From assembly GCF_004001245.1 (NCBI RefSeq), contig NZ_AP018724.1, forward strand, positions 798,501 to 862,500: a stretch of DNA of 64,000 bases, in the 5' to 3' direction. This stretch comes from Sulfurivermis fontis. Its GTDB lineage: Bacteria; Pseudomonadota; Gammaproteobacteria; Thiohalomonadales; Thiohalomonadaceae. The notes under the pieces were generated by a model. That model saw nothing but the letters and a program-made list of their open reading frames with translations, did no database searches and was not told the origin of the DNA. The translations under genes were made by a program, and so were the position numbers. Shown in pieces: positions 28,502-36,581 of this stretch. Numbering within the stretch: position 1 is the first letter of the stretch; each line of letters opens with the position of its first letter.

Positions 28502-28503
28502 AT

Positions 28504-28528
28504 AACTGCTGGAGTATGTCCTGCAGTT
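28504..28528. terminator. Weak hairpin between convergent genes
   Basis: AACTGC and GCAGTT with an inner GGA/TCC pair form a stem followed by only four T residues (overlapping the stem end) on the plus strand. It is a possible terminator for the Sel1 gene, but weak. Confidence 0.35.
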
Positions 28529-28593
28529 TTGGGACAGGTAAGTAAGAAGCCCCCTGCTGCGAGCCTTCTTGTTTGCGTGACAGTGCAGCCGTA

Positions 28594-29505
28594 TCACTGC
28601 ACCAGTTGTGCCACGATCTCCGGTGCCAGGAACAGCAACGGATCGACGCGGGCGTCGTTGAGGCTGACGCTCCAGTGCAGATGCGGGCCGGTGACGCGGC
28701 CGGTGGCGCCGACGGTGCCGAGGATTTGGCCGGTTTCGACGGTCTGGCCGGTTTTCACCGCGAGGCTGTCCATGTGGCAGTACATGGTGACGAGGCCCTG
28801 GCCGTGATCGAGGAACACGGTGTTGCCGTTGTAGTAGAAGTCGCCGGTGGCGAGGACGCGGCCTGGTGCAGGGGCGCGGACAGGGGTGCCGGTGGGCGCG
28901 GCGAGGTCGATGCCGCTGTGCGGATTGCGCGCCTCGCCGTTGAAGAAACGGCGCAGGCCGAAGGGGCTGCTGTAGCGGCCTTCCACCGGCAAGATGAAGC
29001 GGGTGGTGATCCTGTCGCCGGAGCGGAAGGTGCGGTAGGCTTCGGCACTCAGTTTGAGGTCGCGGGCGATGCGCCGTTGATCTTCCGGGTTGGGGTTGAC
29101 CATGCGCGGCGGCACCTGGAGGTGCTGCTCGTCATACTGTTTGGCGCCGACGGTGAAGGTAACGCTGCGGTCTTTCGCTCCCTGCGGTTGCACACGCAGG
29201 GTGTGACGGCCCGGCTTGGCGCTGAGCGGGATGCCGACGACGGCCTGCCAGTGCCCGCCATCCTGCAACACCATGACCCGCTTGCCCAGGTAATAAACCC
29301 GTGGCGCATTGTTGTGTTCGCCCAGCGCGACGATGGCGATTCCGCCGGGAACGGCGGCGCTCTGCGGCAGGGCGAAGGCGGCGTTGGCGCAAAGCAGGAG
29401 CAGGCACAGCAACAAGACGATGTCGCGGATACGATTTGCTCCTGCAAGCGGGTTTCGTAGGAGCGAATCGTATTCGCGATGAATTGCTTCGATAACGCGG
29501 TTCAT
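28594..29505 (-). CDS. M23-family murein endopeptidase (LytM domain), exported
   Basis: The C-terminal half is a LytM/M23 zinc peptidase: SSPFGLRRFFNGEARNPHSG with HSGID (first zinc His and Asp), then TMYCHMDSL, then GPHLHW (last ligands). An N-terminal domain follows a signal-like hydrophobic stretch (IVLLLCLLLLCANAAFA). ATG 29505 overlaps the xseA stop as ATGA and has GGAAGGAG upstream, supporting this 303-residue start. The roughly 25 residues before the hydrophobic stretch are encoded by a REP-like palindrome. It probably trims peptidoglycan cross-links in the periplasm. Confidence 0.88.
   Translation of the reverse strand: MNRVIEAIHREYDSLLRNPLAGANRIRDIVLLLCLLLLCANAAFALPQSAAVPGGIAIVALGEHNNAPRVYYLGKRVMVLQDGGHWQAVVGIPLSAKPGRHTLRVQPQGAKDRSVTFTVGAKQYDEQHLQVPPRMVNPNPEDQRRIARDLKLSAEAYRTFRSGDRITTRFILPVEGRYSSPFGLRRFFNGEARNPHSGIDLAAPTGTPVRAPAPGRVLATGDFYYNGNTVFLDHGQGLVTMYCHMDSLAVKTGQTVETGQILGTVGATGRVTGPHLHWSVSLNDARVDPLLFLAPEIVAQLVQ
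29423..29479. repeat. REP-like palindrome inside the M23 peptidase coding region
   Basis: TCGCGGATACGATTTGCTCC (arm 29423-29445) and GGAGCGAATCGTATTCGCGA (arm 29457-29479) are inverse copies with 20 of 23 matching positions and an 11-base loop. The core is the GTAGGAGC type. It encodes residues of the N-terminal extension (HREYDSLLRNPLAGANRIRD). Confidence 0.75.
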
Positions 29506-30848
29506 TCTTCCACTCCTTCCACCCGGCACAGCAGGCGGCCCTGGCCGAGGCGGGCCTGCACCTGGGCGCCTGGGGCAGTCTGCGCGGCGGCGCGCAGCAC
29601 GCTGCCGTCGGCGCTGGTGACGATGGCGTAGCCGCGGCTCAGGGTGGCCAGCGGGCTGACGGCGTCGAGGGTGTGGGCGGCCTGGGCCAGGCGGCGGTTC
29701 AGCCGTTCGAGATGTTGTGTCGTGGCGCTGCGCAGGCGGCGCTGTAATTCCTGTCGCTGTGCCTGCAAGATCTGTACCCGATACAGCGGCGTGTGGCGTT
29801 CCAGCCGGGCGTGCAGCGCGGCGAGACGCGCGCTGGCATGGCGCAGCAGGTGCTGGCTGGCGCGGCTTAAACGCTGTTCCATCTCGTCCAGACGCTGGGC
29901 GATCTCCTGCAGGCGGCGGCCGGGATGCTTGAGGCGTTTCTGCAGTGTGTCCAGTTGCTGGCGTTTGTGGCGCATCTGGCGCTGGAAGCTGCGCGCCAGG
30001 CGGATGCGTTGTTGCAGCAGTTGCGTGCGCATCTCCTCGCGGTCGGGGCTGAGCAGTTCCGCCGCAGCGGACGGCGTCGGGGCGCGCATGTCGGCGACGA
30101 AGTCGGCGATGGTGAAATCGATTTCATGACCGACGGCGCTGACGATGGGGAGGGGCGAGGCGTGGATGGCGCGCGCCACCACCTCCTCGTTGAAGGCCCA
30201 CAGATCTTCCAGCGAGCCGCCGCCGCGGCCGACGATGAGCACGTCGCATTCGCCGCGCTCACCGGCACGGCGGATGGCGGCGGCGATCTGCTCGCCGGCG
30301 CCGGCGCCTTGCACCGGCACCGGATAGATCACCACCGGGATCGCCGGGAAGCGCCGCGCCAGCACGGTGAGGATGTCGCGGATCGCGGCACCGGTGGGTG
30401 AGGTGATCACACCGATGCGGCGCGGCAGGCGCGGTAATGGCCGCTTGCGTGCCGCATCGAACAGTCCTTCGTTCTGCAGGCGCAGCTTGAGCATTTCGAA
30501 GGCGCGCTGCAGGGCACCGGAGCCGGCCTCTTCCATGTGTTCGGCGATGAGCTGGAATTCGCCGCGCCCTTCGTAGAGCGAGATGCGGGCGCGGAGCAGG
30601 ACGTGCATGCCGTCCTGCGGCTTGAAGCGCAGCAGCTGGTTGCGCTGGCGGAACATGGCGCAGCGCACCTGGGCGGCGCTGTCCTTGAGGGAGAAGTACC
30701 AGTGGCCGGAGGCGGGGCGGGCCAGGTTGGAGATTTCACCCTCCACCCACAGCAGGGGGAAGCTGCCTTCCAGCACGGCGCGCACTTCGGCGTTGAGGCG
30801 CGAAACGGTGTAGATATCGCGATTCGGGGTGTCGGATAGGGTGGCCAT
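29502..30848 (-). CDS. xseA: Exodeoxyribonuclease VII large subunit
   Basis: XseA is the catalytic subunit of the single-strand exonuclease ExoVII. The 448 residues begin with an OB fold (LWVEGEISNLARPASGHWYF). The core motifs are GVITSPTGAAIRDIL, VLIVGRGGGSLEDLWAFNEE and SAVGHEIDFTIADFVADMRA, followed by a long coiled-coil stretch and a C-terminal STRGYAIV-like segment. It is divergent from rnr and translationally coupled to the M23 gene. The small subunit xseB is not in the window. Confidence 0.96.
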   Translation of the reverse strand: MATLSDTPNRDIYTVSRLNAEVRAVLEGSFPLLWVEGEISNLARPASGHWYFSLKDSAAQVRCAMFRQRNQLLRFKPQDGMHVLLRARISLYEGRGEFQLIAEHMEEAGSGALQRAFEMLKLRLQNEGLFDAARKRPLPRLPRRIGVITSPTGAAIRDILTVLARRFPAIPVVIYPVPVQGAGAGEQIAAAIRRAGERGECDVLIVGRGGGSLEDLWAFNEEVVARAIHASPLPIVSAVGHEIDFTIADFVADMRAPTPSAAAELLSPDREEMRTQLLQQRIRLARSFQRQMRHKRQQLDTLQKRLKHPGRRLQEIAQRLDEMEQRLSRASQHLLRHASARLAALHARLERHTPLYRVQILQAQRQELQRRLRSATTQHLERLNRRLAQAAHTLDAVSPLATLSRGYAIVTSADGSVLRAAAQTAPGAQVQARLGQGRLLCRVEGVEE

Positions 30849-30933
30849 GGGGGCATTCTACCCTTAACGGGAATGCTGAAAACCTCATTCGCGGACGCAG
30901 GCATTTTTTTCTGCTTTGTCCGGCCGGAACGGC

Positions 30934-30939
30934 TACAAT
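30934..30939 (+). promoter_or_regulatory. Candidate -10 element for rnr
   Basis: TACAAT lies 37 bases before the rnr start in the xseA-rnr divergent gap. No convincing -35 is present. Confidence 0.3.
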
Positions 30940-30975
30940 TGCCGCCTTATATACCCAGGACACACAAGCGAACAC

Positions 30976-33378
30976 ATGTCAAAACGCAGAAGCAAGCAGG
31001 ACCCCTTCCAGGAGCGCGAAGCGCAGAAGTACGAAAACCCCATCCCCAGCCGTGAATTCATCATGCAGTTGCTGGAGGAGCAGGGGGTTCCCCTCGACCA
31101 CGAACAGATTGCCCAGGCCCTCGCCCTGCACGATCCGGTGCAGCTCGATGCGTTGGCCCGCCGCCTGCGCGCCATGGAGCGCGACGGCCAGCTGATGCGC
31201 AACCGCCGCGGCGGCTATGGTCTCGTCAGCAAGATGGACCTGATCCCCGGTCGTGTCATCGGCCATCCCGACGGCTTCGGTTTCCTGGTACCCGATGACG
31301 GCAGTCCCGACCTGTTCCTCACCGCGCGCGAGATGCAGGCGGTGTTCCATGGTGATCGCGTGGTGGCGCGCGTCTCCGGCCTGGATCGCCGCGGCCGCCG
31401 CGAAGGCGCCGTGGTGGAGGTGTTGGAGCGCAACACCGAGCGTGTGGTGGGACGCTACCGCGTCGAGGGCGGCGTAGGATTCGTCGTTGCCGACAACAAG
31501 CGCATCGTGCACGAAATCCTCATCCCGGCGGAGCAGGCCTACGGCGCGCGCCATGGCCAGCTCGTCACCGCCCAGATCCTCGAACAGCCCACCCGTTACC
31601 GTCAGGCCATCGGCCGCATCATCGAAATCCTCGGCGATCACATGGCGCCCGGTATGGAGATCGACGTCGCCATCCGCACCTACCAGTTGCCGCAGGAGTG
31701 GTCGCTGCTGGTGGAGGACGAGGCCGCCAAGCTGCCGCCGGTGGTGCCGGAGGAGGCCAAACAGGGCCGCGTCGATCTGCGCAACATCCCGTTGGTCACC
31801 ATCGACGGCGACGATTCCATGGACTTCGACGACGCGGTGTATGCCGAGCCGCGCGGCAAGGGCTGGCGCCTGGTCGTCGCCATCGCCGACGTATCCCATT
31901 ACGTGCAGCCGGGCAGCCCGCTGGATGCCGAGGCGCGCGTGCGCGGCAACTCGGTGTATTTTCCCGGCCGCGTGATCCCCATGCTGCCGGAGCAGCTGTC
32001 CAACGGCCTGTGCTCGCTCAATCCCAACGTCGATCGCCTGTGCATGGTGTGCGACATGGAGGTGAGCGCCACCGGCGTGCTGGGCAACTACAAGTTCTAT
32101 CCCGCCGTGATGCGCTCGGCGGCGCGCCTGACCTACACCAAGGTGGCGGCGATGCTGGTGGACCGCGACGAGGCGCTGCGCGCCCAGTACGGCGAGCTGG
32201 TCGAGCACCTGGAGCACCTGTACGCCCTGTTCCGCGTGCTGCTGGCGCAGCGCGAGCGGCGCGGCGCCATCGACTTCGAGACCACCGAGACGCGCATCGT
32301 GTTCGGCAAGGACAAGAAGATCGAGAGCGTGGTGCCGGTGGTGCGCAACGATGCCCACCGCCTCATCGAGGAGTGCATGCTGCTGGCCAACGTCGCCACC
32401 GCCGATTTCCTGTCCAAGGCCAAGGTGCCCATCGTCTACCGCGTGCACGCCACGCCCAGCGAGGAGAAGCTCACCAACCTGCGCGAATTCCTGCGCGAGC
32501 TGGGCCTGTCCCTGGGCGGCGGCGAACGGCCCGAGGCGCGCCATTATTCCGAACTGCTCAGGCAGATCGCCGGCCGGCCCGATGCCCATCTGATCCAGAC
32601 CGTGCTGCTGCGCAGCATGGCCCAGGCGGTGTACTCGCCGGACAACCTGGGCCACTTCGGCCTGGCCTACGAGGCCTACACCCACTTCACCTCGCCCATC
32701 CGCCGCTATCCGGACCTGCTGGTGCACCGCGCCATCCGCCACGTGCTGTCGGGCAAGCGCCCGGCGGCGTTCCGCTACAGCCACGACGACATGGTGCTCC
32801 TGGGCGAACACTGCTCCATGACCGAGCGCCGCGCCGACGAGGCCACCCGCGACGTGGTGGACTGGCTCAAGTGTGAGTACATGCTGGACAAGGTGGGCGA
32901 GGCCTACGACGGCATCATCACCAGCGTCACCGGCTTCGGCCTGTTCGTCGAGCTGGCCGACATCTACGTCGAGGGCCTGGTGCACGTCACCGGCCTGCAG
33001 AACGACTACTACCACTTCGACCCGGCGCACCACCGCCTGGTGGGCGAGCGCACGCGCCGTATCTATCGTCTCGGCGACAAACTGCGTGTGCGTGTGGTGC
33101 GGGTCGACCTGGACGAGCGCAAGATCGACTTCGAACTGGTGCTGGAGGAGGGCGGGCAGGCTACGGCCGCCAAGGGGCCGCCCCCAGCCGAGGGCAGAGC
33201 GGCAGGCAAGAAGGGCCGCTCGCGCTCCCGCAACAAGTCCCGCCAGCCGCAGGAGCAGCAGACCCAGGCCCCGGCGCCGTCCCAGCCGCCGCAGGGCGCA
33301 CAGGAAAACGGGGTTTCCTCCAAGTCCAAGAAGCGCCGTCGCCGTCGCAGCAAGAAGCGGGCGCCGGCGGCGGAGTAG
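30976..33378 (+). CDS. rnr: Ribonuclease R
   Basis: RNase R is a processive 3'-5' exoribonuclease able to unwind structured RNA; it acts in rRNA quality control and trans-translation. The 800 residues contain an N-terminal winged helix and cold-shock domains, the RNB catalytic block (TIDGDDSMDFDDAVYAE; SPIRRYPDLLVHRAI), and an S1 domain (YDGIITSVTGFGLFVELADI). A lysine/arginine-rich tail (SKKRRRRRSKKRAPAAE) follows. I chose ATG 30976 (MSKRRSKQDPFQER). It is followed by rlmB, its usual neighbour, across 90 bases with only a small hairpin (33411-33431). Confidence 0.96.
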   Translation: MSKRRSKQDPFQEREAQKYENPIPSREFIMQLLEEQGVPLDHEQIAQALALHDPVQLDALARRLRAMERDGQLMRNRRGGYGLVSKMDLIPGRVIGHPDGFGFLVPDDGSPDLFLTAREMQAVFHGDRVVARVSGLDRRGRREGAVVEVLERNTERVVGRYRVEGGVGFVVADNKRIVHEILIPAEQAYGARHGQLVTAQILEQPTRYRQAIGRIIEILGDHMAPGMEIDVAIRTYQLPQEWSLLVEDEAAKLPPVVPEEAKQGRVDLRNIPLVTIDGDDSMDFDDAVYAEPRGKGWRLVVAIADVSHYVQPGSPLDAEARVRGNSVYFPGRVIPMLPEQLSNGLCSLNPNVDRLCMVCDMEVSATGVLGNYKFYPAVMRSAARLTYTKVAAMLVDRDEALRAQYGELVEHLEHLYALFRVLLAQRERRGAIDFETTETRIVFGKDKKIESVVPVVRNDAHRLIEECMLLANVATADFLSKAKVPIVYRVHATPSEEKLTNLREFLRELGLSLGGGERPEARHYSELLRQIAGRPDAHLIQTVLLRSMAQAVYSPDNLGHFGLAYEAYTHFTSPIRRYPDLLVHRAIRHVLSGKRPAAFRYSHDDMVLLGEHCSMTERRADEATRDVVDWLKCEYMLDKVGEAYDGIITSVTGFGLFVELADIYVEGLVHVTGLQNDYYHFDPAHHRLVGERTRRIYRLGDKLRVRVVRVDLDERKIDFELVLEEGGQATAAKGPPPAEGRAAGKKGRSRSRNKSRQPQEQQTQAPAPSQPPQGAQENGVSSKSKKRRRRRSKKRAPAAE

Positions 33379-33468
33379 ATCTGCAGGCCCCTCAGGGGCA
33401 CGGAATACTCCCTCCCCACCCGGCGGGGAGGAGACGTGTGGCCTCCTTTGAGATGTGGTGTCTTAACC

Positions 33469-34248
33469 ATGGCAGCGACAGAACTGGTATTCGGCCTGCA
33501 TGCCGTTGCGGCGGTATTGCAGCGCCCTGACGGCGTGATGGAACTGTGGCTGGATTCCGGCCGCCGCGACCAGCGCCTGCAGGCCCTGGCCTCTGCCGCC
33601 GAGGCGGCCGGGCTGCGGCCGCACTGGGTCCAGCGCCAGGAGCTGGACAAGCTCACCGGCGGTGACCGCCACCAGGGTGCCGCGGCGCGGGTGCGTCAGG
33701 CCGAGGCGCGCAGCGAAGCCTTTCTGGATCAGTTGCTTACCGAGCTGGATGGGCCTCCCTTCCTGCTCATCCTCGACGGTGTCACCGACCCGCACAACCT
33801 GGGCGCCTGCCTGCGCAGCGCCGACGCCGCCGGCGTGCACGCGGTCATCGCGCCGCGCGACAAGGCCTGCGGCCTGACCCCCGTGGCGCGCAAGGTGGCC
33901 AGCGGCGCCGCCGAGACCGTGCCCTTCGTGCAGGTGACCAACCTGGCCCGCACCTTGCGCCTGCTCAAGGACGCCGGGGTGTTCCTGGTGGGCGCGGCGG
34001 GGGAGACAGAGACCTCGCTGTATGATGCCGACCTGCGCGGCGCCCTCGGCATCGTCATGGGCGCCGAAGGCAGCGGCCTGCGCCGCCTGACCCGCGAGCA
34101 CTGTGACGTGCTGGTGCGCATCCCCATGGCCGGCAGCGTGGAAAGCCTCAACGTCTCGGTGGCCACCGGCATCTGCCTGTTCGAGGCCTTGCGCCAGAGG
34201 ACGCAGGTACGAGGGGCTAGATACGAGGGATGGGGCGCTGGCCCCTAG
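33469..34248 (+). CDS. rlmB: 23S rRNA (guanosine-2251-2'-O)-methyltransferase RlmB
   Basis: RlmB is a SPOUT methyltransferase that methylates G2251 in the peptidyl-transferase P loop. The 259 residues have an N-terminal substrate-binding domain (ELVFGLHAVAAVLQRPDG) and the SPOUT motifs LILDGVTDPHNLGACLRSAD, IVMGAEGSGLRRLTRE and SVESLNVSVATGICLFEAL. The family normally ends soon after this. The last dozen residues (VRGARYEGWGAGP) come from a TACGAG-type repeat. The stop codon overlaps the -35 of the rpsF promoter. Confidence 0.95.
   Translation: MAATELVFGLHAVAAVLQRPDGVMELWLDSGRRDQRLQALASAAEAAGLRPHWVQRQELDKLTGGDRHQGAAARVRQAEARSEAFLDQLLTELDGPPFLLILDGVTDPHNLGACLRSADAAGVHAVIAPRDKACGLTPVARKVASGAAETVPFVQVTNLARTLRLLKDAGVFLVGAAGETETSLYDADLRGALGIVMGAEGSGLRRLTREHCDVLVRIPMAGSVESLNVSVATGICLFEALRQRTQVRGARYEGWGAGP
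34206..34229. repeat. TACGAG-type short repeat at the rlmB 3' end
   Basis: GGTACGAGG and ATACGAGG repeat within the last codons of rlmB. The same TACGAG unit is repeated in tandem after ffh (46821-46960). Confidence 0.5.
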
Positions 34249-34274
34249 ACCCTGGCTGGAAGTACCTATATAAT
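34246..34274 (+). promoter_or_regulatory. Promoter of the rpsF-rpsR-rplI operon
   Basis: TAGACC (34246-34251), a 17-base spacer and a perfect TATAAT (34269-34274). The -35 overlaps the rlmB stop codon. The predicted transcript has a leader of about 80 bases before rpsF. Confidence 0.75.
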
Positions 34275-34285
34275 CCCGCGCCTTT

Positions 34286-34340
34286 AATACCGCCGCTGTG
34301 GCGGTATTACTCCTTGCCTCGGCGGAGTCCATGCCGAGGC
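34286..34340 (+). promoter_or_regulatory. rpsF leader, two hairpins; candidate S6:S18 autoregulatory leader
   Basis: Hairpin 1: AATACCGCC/GGCGGTATT (9 bp, 5-base loop, 34286-34308). Hairpin 2: GCCTCGGC/GCCGAGGC (8 bp, 9-base loop, 34316-34340), ending 12 bases before the ribosome-binding site. The S6:S18 protein complex is known to repress this operon in many bacteria through a leader stem. I see the hairpins, but matching them to that motif needs a covariance model. Confidence 0.55.
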
Positions 34341-34363
34341 TGTCCAAACCGTAAGGAGTGACA

Positions 34364-34768
34364 ATGAAGCACTACGAGATCGTGTTTCTGGTCCATCCGG
34401 ACCAGAGCGAGCAGGTTCCTGCCATGATCGAACGCTACCGTTCGACCATCGAAAGCGCCGGCGGCCAGATCCATCGCCTGGAAGACTGGGGCCGTCGCCA
34501 GCTGGCCTACCCCATCAACAAGGTACACAAGGCGCACTATGTTCTCATGAACATCGAGTGCCCGACCGAGACCATGAAGGAGCTGGAGTCCGCCTTCCGC
34601 TTCAACGACGCCGTGATCCGCAATCTCATCCTGAACATGGACGAGGCGGTGACCGAGGCTTCCCCGCTGGCCAAGTCGCGCGAAGAGCGTGACGACCGCC
34701 GCGAGCGCAGCAGCCGTGACGACATGGCTGATGACGAAGCCGGCGCCGAAGAGGCCGCGGCCGAGTAA
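34364..34768 (+). CDS. rpsF: 30S ribosomal protein S6
   Basis: S6 binds with S18 in the central domain of the 30S platform. The 134 residues begin [19 protein letters not shown], contain [17 protein letters not shown], and end in an acidic tail ([12 protein letters not shown]). ATG 34364 has AAGGAG five bases upstream; a GTG at 34358 lies too close. First gene of the operon. Confidence 0.98.
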   Translation: MKHYEIVFLVHPDQSEQVPAMIERYRSTIESAGGQIHRLEDWGRRQLAYPINKVHKAHYVLMNIECPTETMKELESAFRFNDAVIRNLILNMDEAVTEASPLAKSREERDDRRERSSRDDMADDEAGAEEAAAE

Positions 34769-34801
34769 GGCCGCCGCACGGACACTACCAGGAGATCGAA
34801 C

Positions 34802-35029
34802 ATGTCTCGTTTCTTTCGCCGTAAGAAGTTCTGCCGCTTCACCGCCGAAGGCGTGAAGTACATCGATTACAAGGATCTGAACACCCTGAAGGGCTACGTG
34901 ACCGAGAGCGGCAAGATTGTGCCGAGCCGCATCACCGGCACCAAGGCCAAGTACCAGCGTCAGCTGGCCCTGGCCATCAAGCGCGCCCGCTATCTGGCGC
35001 TGTTGCCGTACACCGACGCTCACGACTGA
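34802..35029 (+). CDS. rpsR: 30S ribosomal protein S18
   Basis: Full-length 75-residue S18: [40 protein letters not shown] and YLALLPYTD are all canonical. It is partner of S6 in the ribosome and in operon feedback. Preceded by AGGAG. Lies between rpsF and the DUF2232 membrane protein. Confidence 0.98.
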   Translation: MSRFFRRKKFCRFTAEGVKYIDYKDLNTLKGYVTESGKIVPSRITGTKAKYQRQLALAIKRARYLALLPYTDAHD

Positions 35030-35056
35030 GCCTCCAACCTGTTGCGGAACGCCGCG

Positions 35057-35965
35057 ATGAGGTTCCTGGCGAACACCATCATGCGCGGGCCGATGGCGGC
35101 GATACTGGTGACCAGCGTCGCTGCCATGTTGGGAGTGTTGTTGCCGCCGCTGGGCTATCTCAGCGCGGCGGCGGTGGGTCTGGTGACCCTGCGTCTCGGC
35201 TTGGCCGAGGCGGGCAAGGTGGTGGTGGGATCGATAGTCGCCACCGCCGTGCTGGGCGGGCTGCTGGTGGGCAACCCCATGGCGCCGCTGGCCTTCCTGC
35301 TGGCGCTGTGGCTGCCGCTGCTGGTGACGGCTTGGAGCCTGCGCCGCACGGCGGATCTGGCCCGCAGCCTGTGGCTGGCGGCCTTGTTCGGCGTGATGGT
35401 GGTGCTTGGCTTCCATCTCGGCGTGGACGACCCGGCCGGCTGGTGGCGCGGGTTTCTCCACCGCCTCGTGGAACAGGCTCCGGCCGAGCAACAGGACGTG
35501 CTGTTGCCGGTGCTGGACGAGATGGCCGGGCTGATGACCGGGATGATCGGCGCCGCGGTGACCCTGGGTGTGGTCCTGAGCCTGTTCCTGGCGCGCTGGT
35601 GGCAGGCCGTTCTGTACAACCCGGGCGGTTTCCGCAGCGAGTTCCACGCCCTGCGTCTGGGACGCGCGGCAACCGGGGTGACGCTGGTGCTGCTGCTGGC
35701 GGCCTGGATGCAACCGCCCGGTTTGGCGATGCTGACCGACCTGTTGCCGCTGGCCCTGCTGCTGCACCTGTTGCAGGGTGTGGCGCTGGTGCACGGCCTG
35801 GTGGCGCGCACCGGGGCCAACGTGGGCTGGCTGGTGGCGATGTACGTGTTGTTGTTGCTGCCGATGGTGATGACGCAGATTGCGCTCACCCTGGCGGTGG
35901 CGGGGATGGTGGACAACTGGATGGATTTCCGGACCCGTTTGGCGGCCGGTAAACCGAAGCAATAA
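35057..35965 (+). CDS. DUF2232-type multi-pass membrane protein, function unknown
   Basis: The 302 residues contain about eight hydrophobic membrane segments (for example MAAILVTSVAAMLGVLLPPLGY and WLVAMYVLLLLPMVMT). Proteins of this family often sit between rpsR and rplI in gammaproteobacteria, and the position is the main evidence. I chose ATG 35057 (MRFLANTIMRG), the typical family start; a TTG at 35042 is possible. It may be a small transporter or S-component-like protein, but no substrate is suggested by the sequence. Confidence 0.8.
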   Translation: MRFLANTIMRGPMAAILVTSVAAMLGVLLPPLGYLSAAAVGLVTLRLGLAEAGKVVVGSIVATAVLGGLLVGNPMAPLAFLLALWLPLLVTAWSLRRTADLARSLWLAALFGVMVVLGFHLGVDDPAGWWRGFLHRLVEQAPAEQQDVLLPVLDEMAGLMTGMIGAAVTLGVVLSLFLARWWQAVLYNPGGFRSEFHALRLGRAATGVTLVLLLAAWMQPPGLAMLTDLLPLALLLHLLQGVALVHGLVARTGANVGWLVAMYVLLLLPMVMTQIALTLAVAGMVDNWMDFRTRLAAGKPKQ

Positions 35966-36015
35966 TTTTGCAGTGGCGCCGCAGTGCGGGCGTAATTTAA
36001 GTCGAGGTAAACACG

Positions 36016-36465
36016 ATGGAAGTCATTCTGCTGGAGAAGGTTCGCAATCTGGGCGCCCTGGGCGAGAAGGTCAAGGTGCGTTCCGGCTACGGCCGCAACT
36101 ACCTGCTGCCGCGTGGCATGGCCGTGATGGCCACCAAGGAGAACATCGAGAAGTTCGAGGCCCGCCGCGCCGAGCTGGAGCAGGCCGCCGCCGCGGCGCT
36201 GGCCGCTGCCCAGGCCCGCGCCGCCAAGCTGGCCGAGCTGGGTGCCGTGACCATCGCCCACAACGCCGGTGACGAAGGCAAGCTGTTCGGCTCCATCGGC
36301 ACCGCCGATATCGCCGCGGCCGTCAACCAGGCCGGTGTCGAGGTGAAGCGTCAGGAGATCGCCATGCCGGAAGGTCCGATCCGCCAGATCGGCGAGTACG
36401 AGATCGATCTGAATCTGCACACCGACGTCACCCAGGCCATCAAGGTCGTCGTCGTCGCCGCCTAA
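36016..36465 (+). CDS. rplI: 50S ribosomal protein L9
   Basis: L9 is the elongated 50S protein at the base of the L1 stalk. The 149 residues start [21 protein letters not shown], continue through a long Ala-rich connecting helix ([20 protein letters not shown]) and end with the C-terminal rRNA-binding domain. A strong stem-loop follows six bases after the gene. Confidence 0.98.
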   Translation: MEVILLEKVRNLGALGEKVKVRSGYGRNYLLPRGMAVMATKENIEKFEARRAELEQAAAAALAAAQARAAKLAELGAVTIAHNAGDEGKLFGSIGTADIAAAVNQAGVEVKRQEIAMPEGPIRQIGEYEIDLNLHTDVTQAIKVVVVAA

Positions 36466-36470
36466 GCCTG

Positions 36471-36513
36471 ATCCATGCCCGCCGCCGCCGGCGCGGAGGC
36501 GGGCATGGATTTT
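36471..36513 (+). terminator. Strong stem-loop after rplI
   Basis: ATCCATGCCCGCC and GGCGGGCATGGAT form a perfect 13-bp stem (36471-36483 with 36498-36510) with a 14-base loop, followed by TTTG. The short T run suggests partial termination between the ribosomal operon and dnaB. Confidence 0.7.
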
Positions 36514-36581
36514 GCGCCCTTCCTCCAGGCGAGCGCCTGGGGCACTCTGGGAACCCCTGGTCAGCCGGCTCACCGAACGCC

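Noticed and set aside
33387-33431. Small hairpins between rnr and rlmB as a terminator
   Set aside because: GCCCCT/AGGGGC and CCTCCCC/GGGGAGG stems are present, but no T run follows either.
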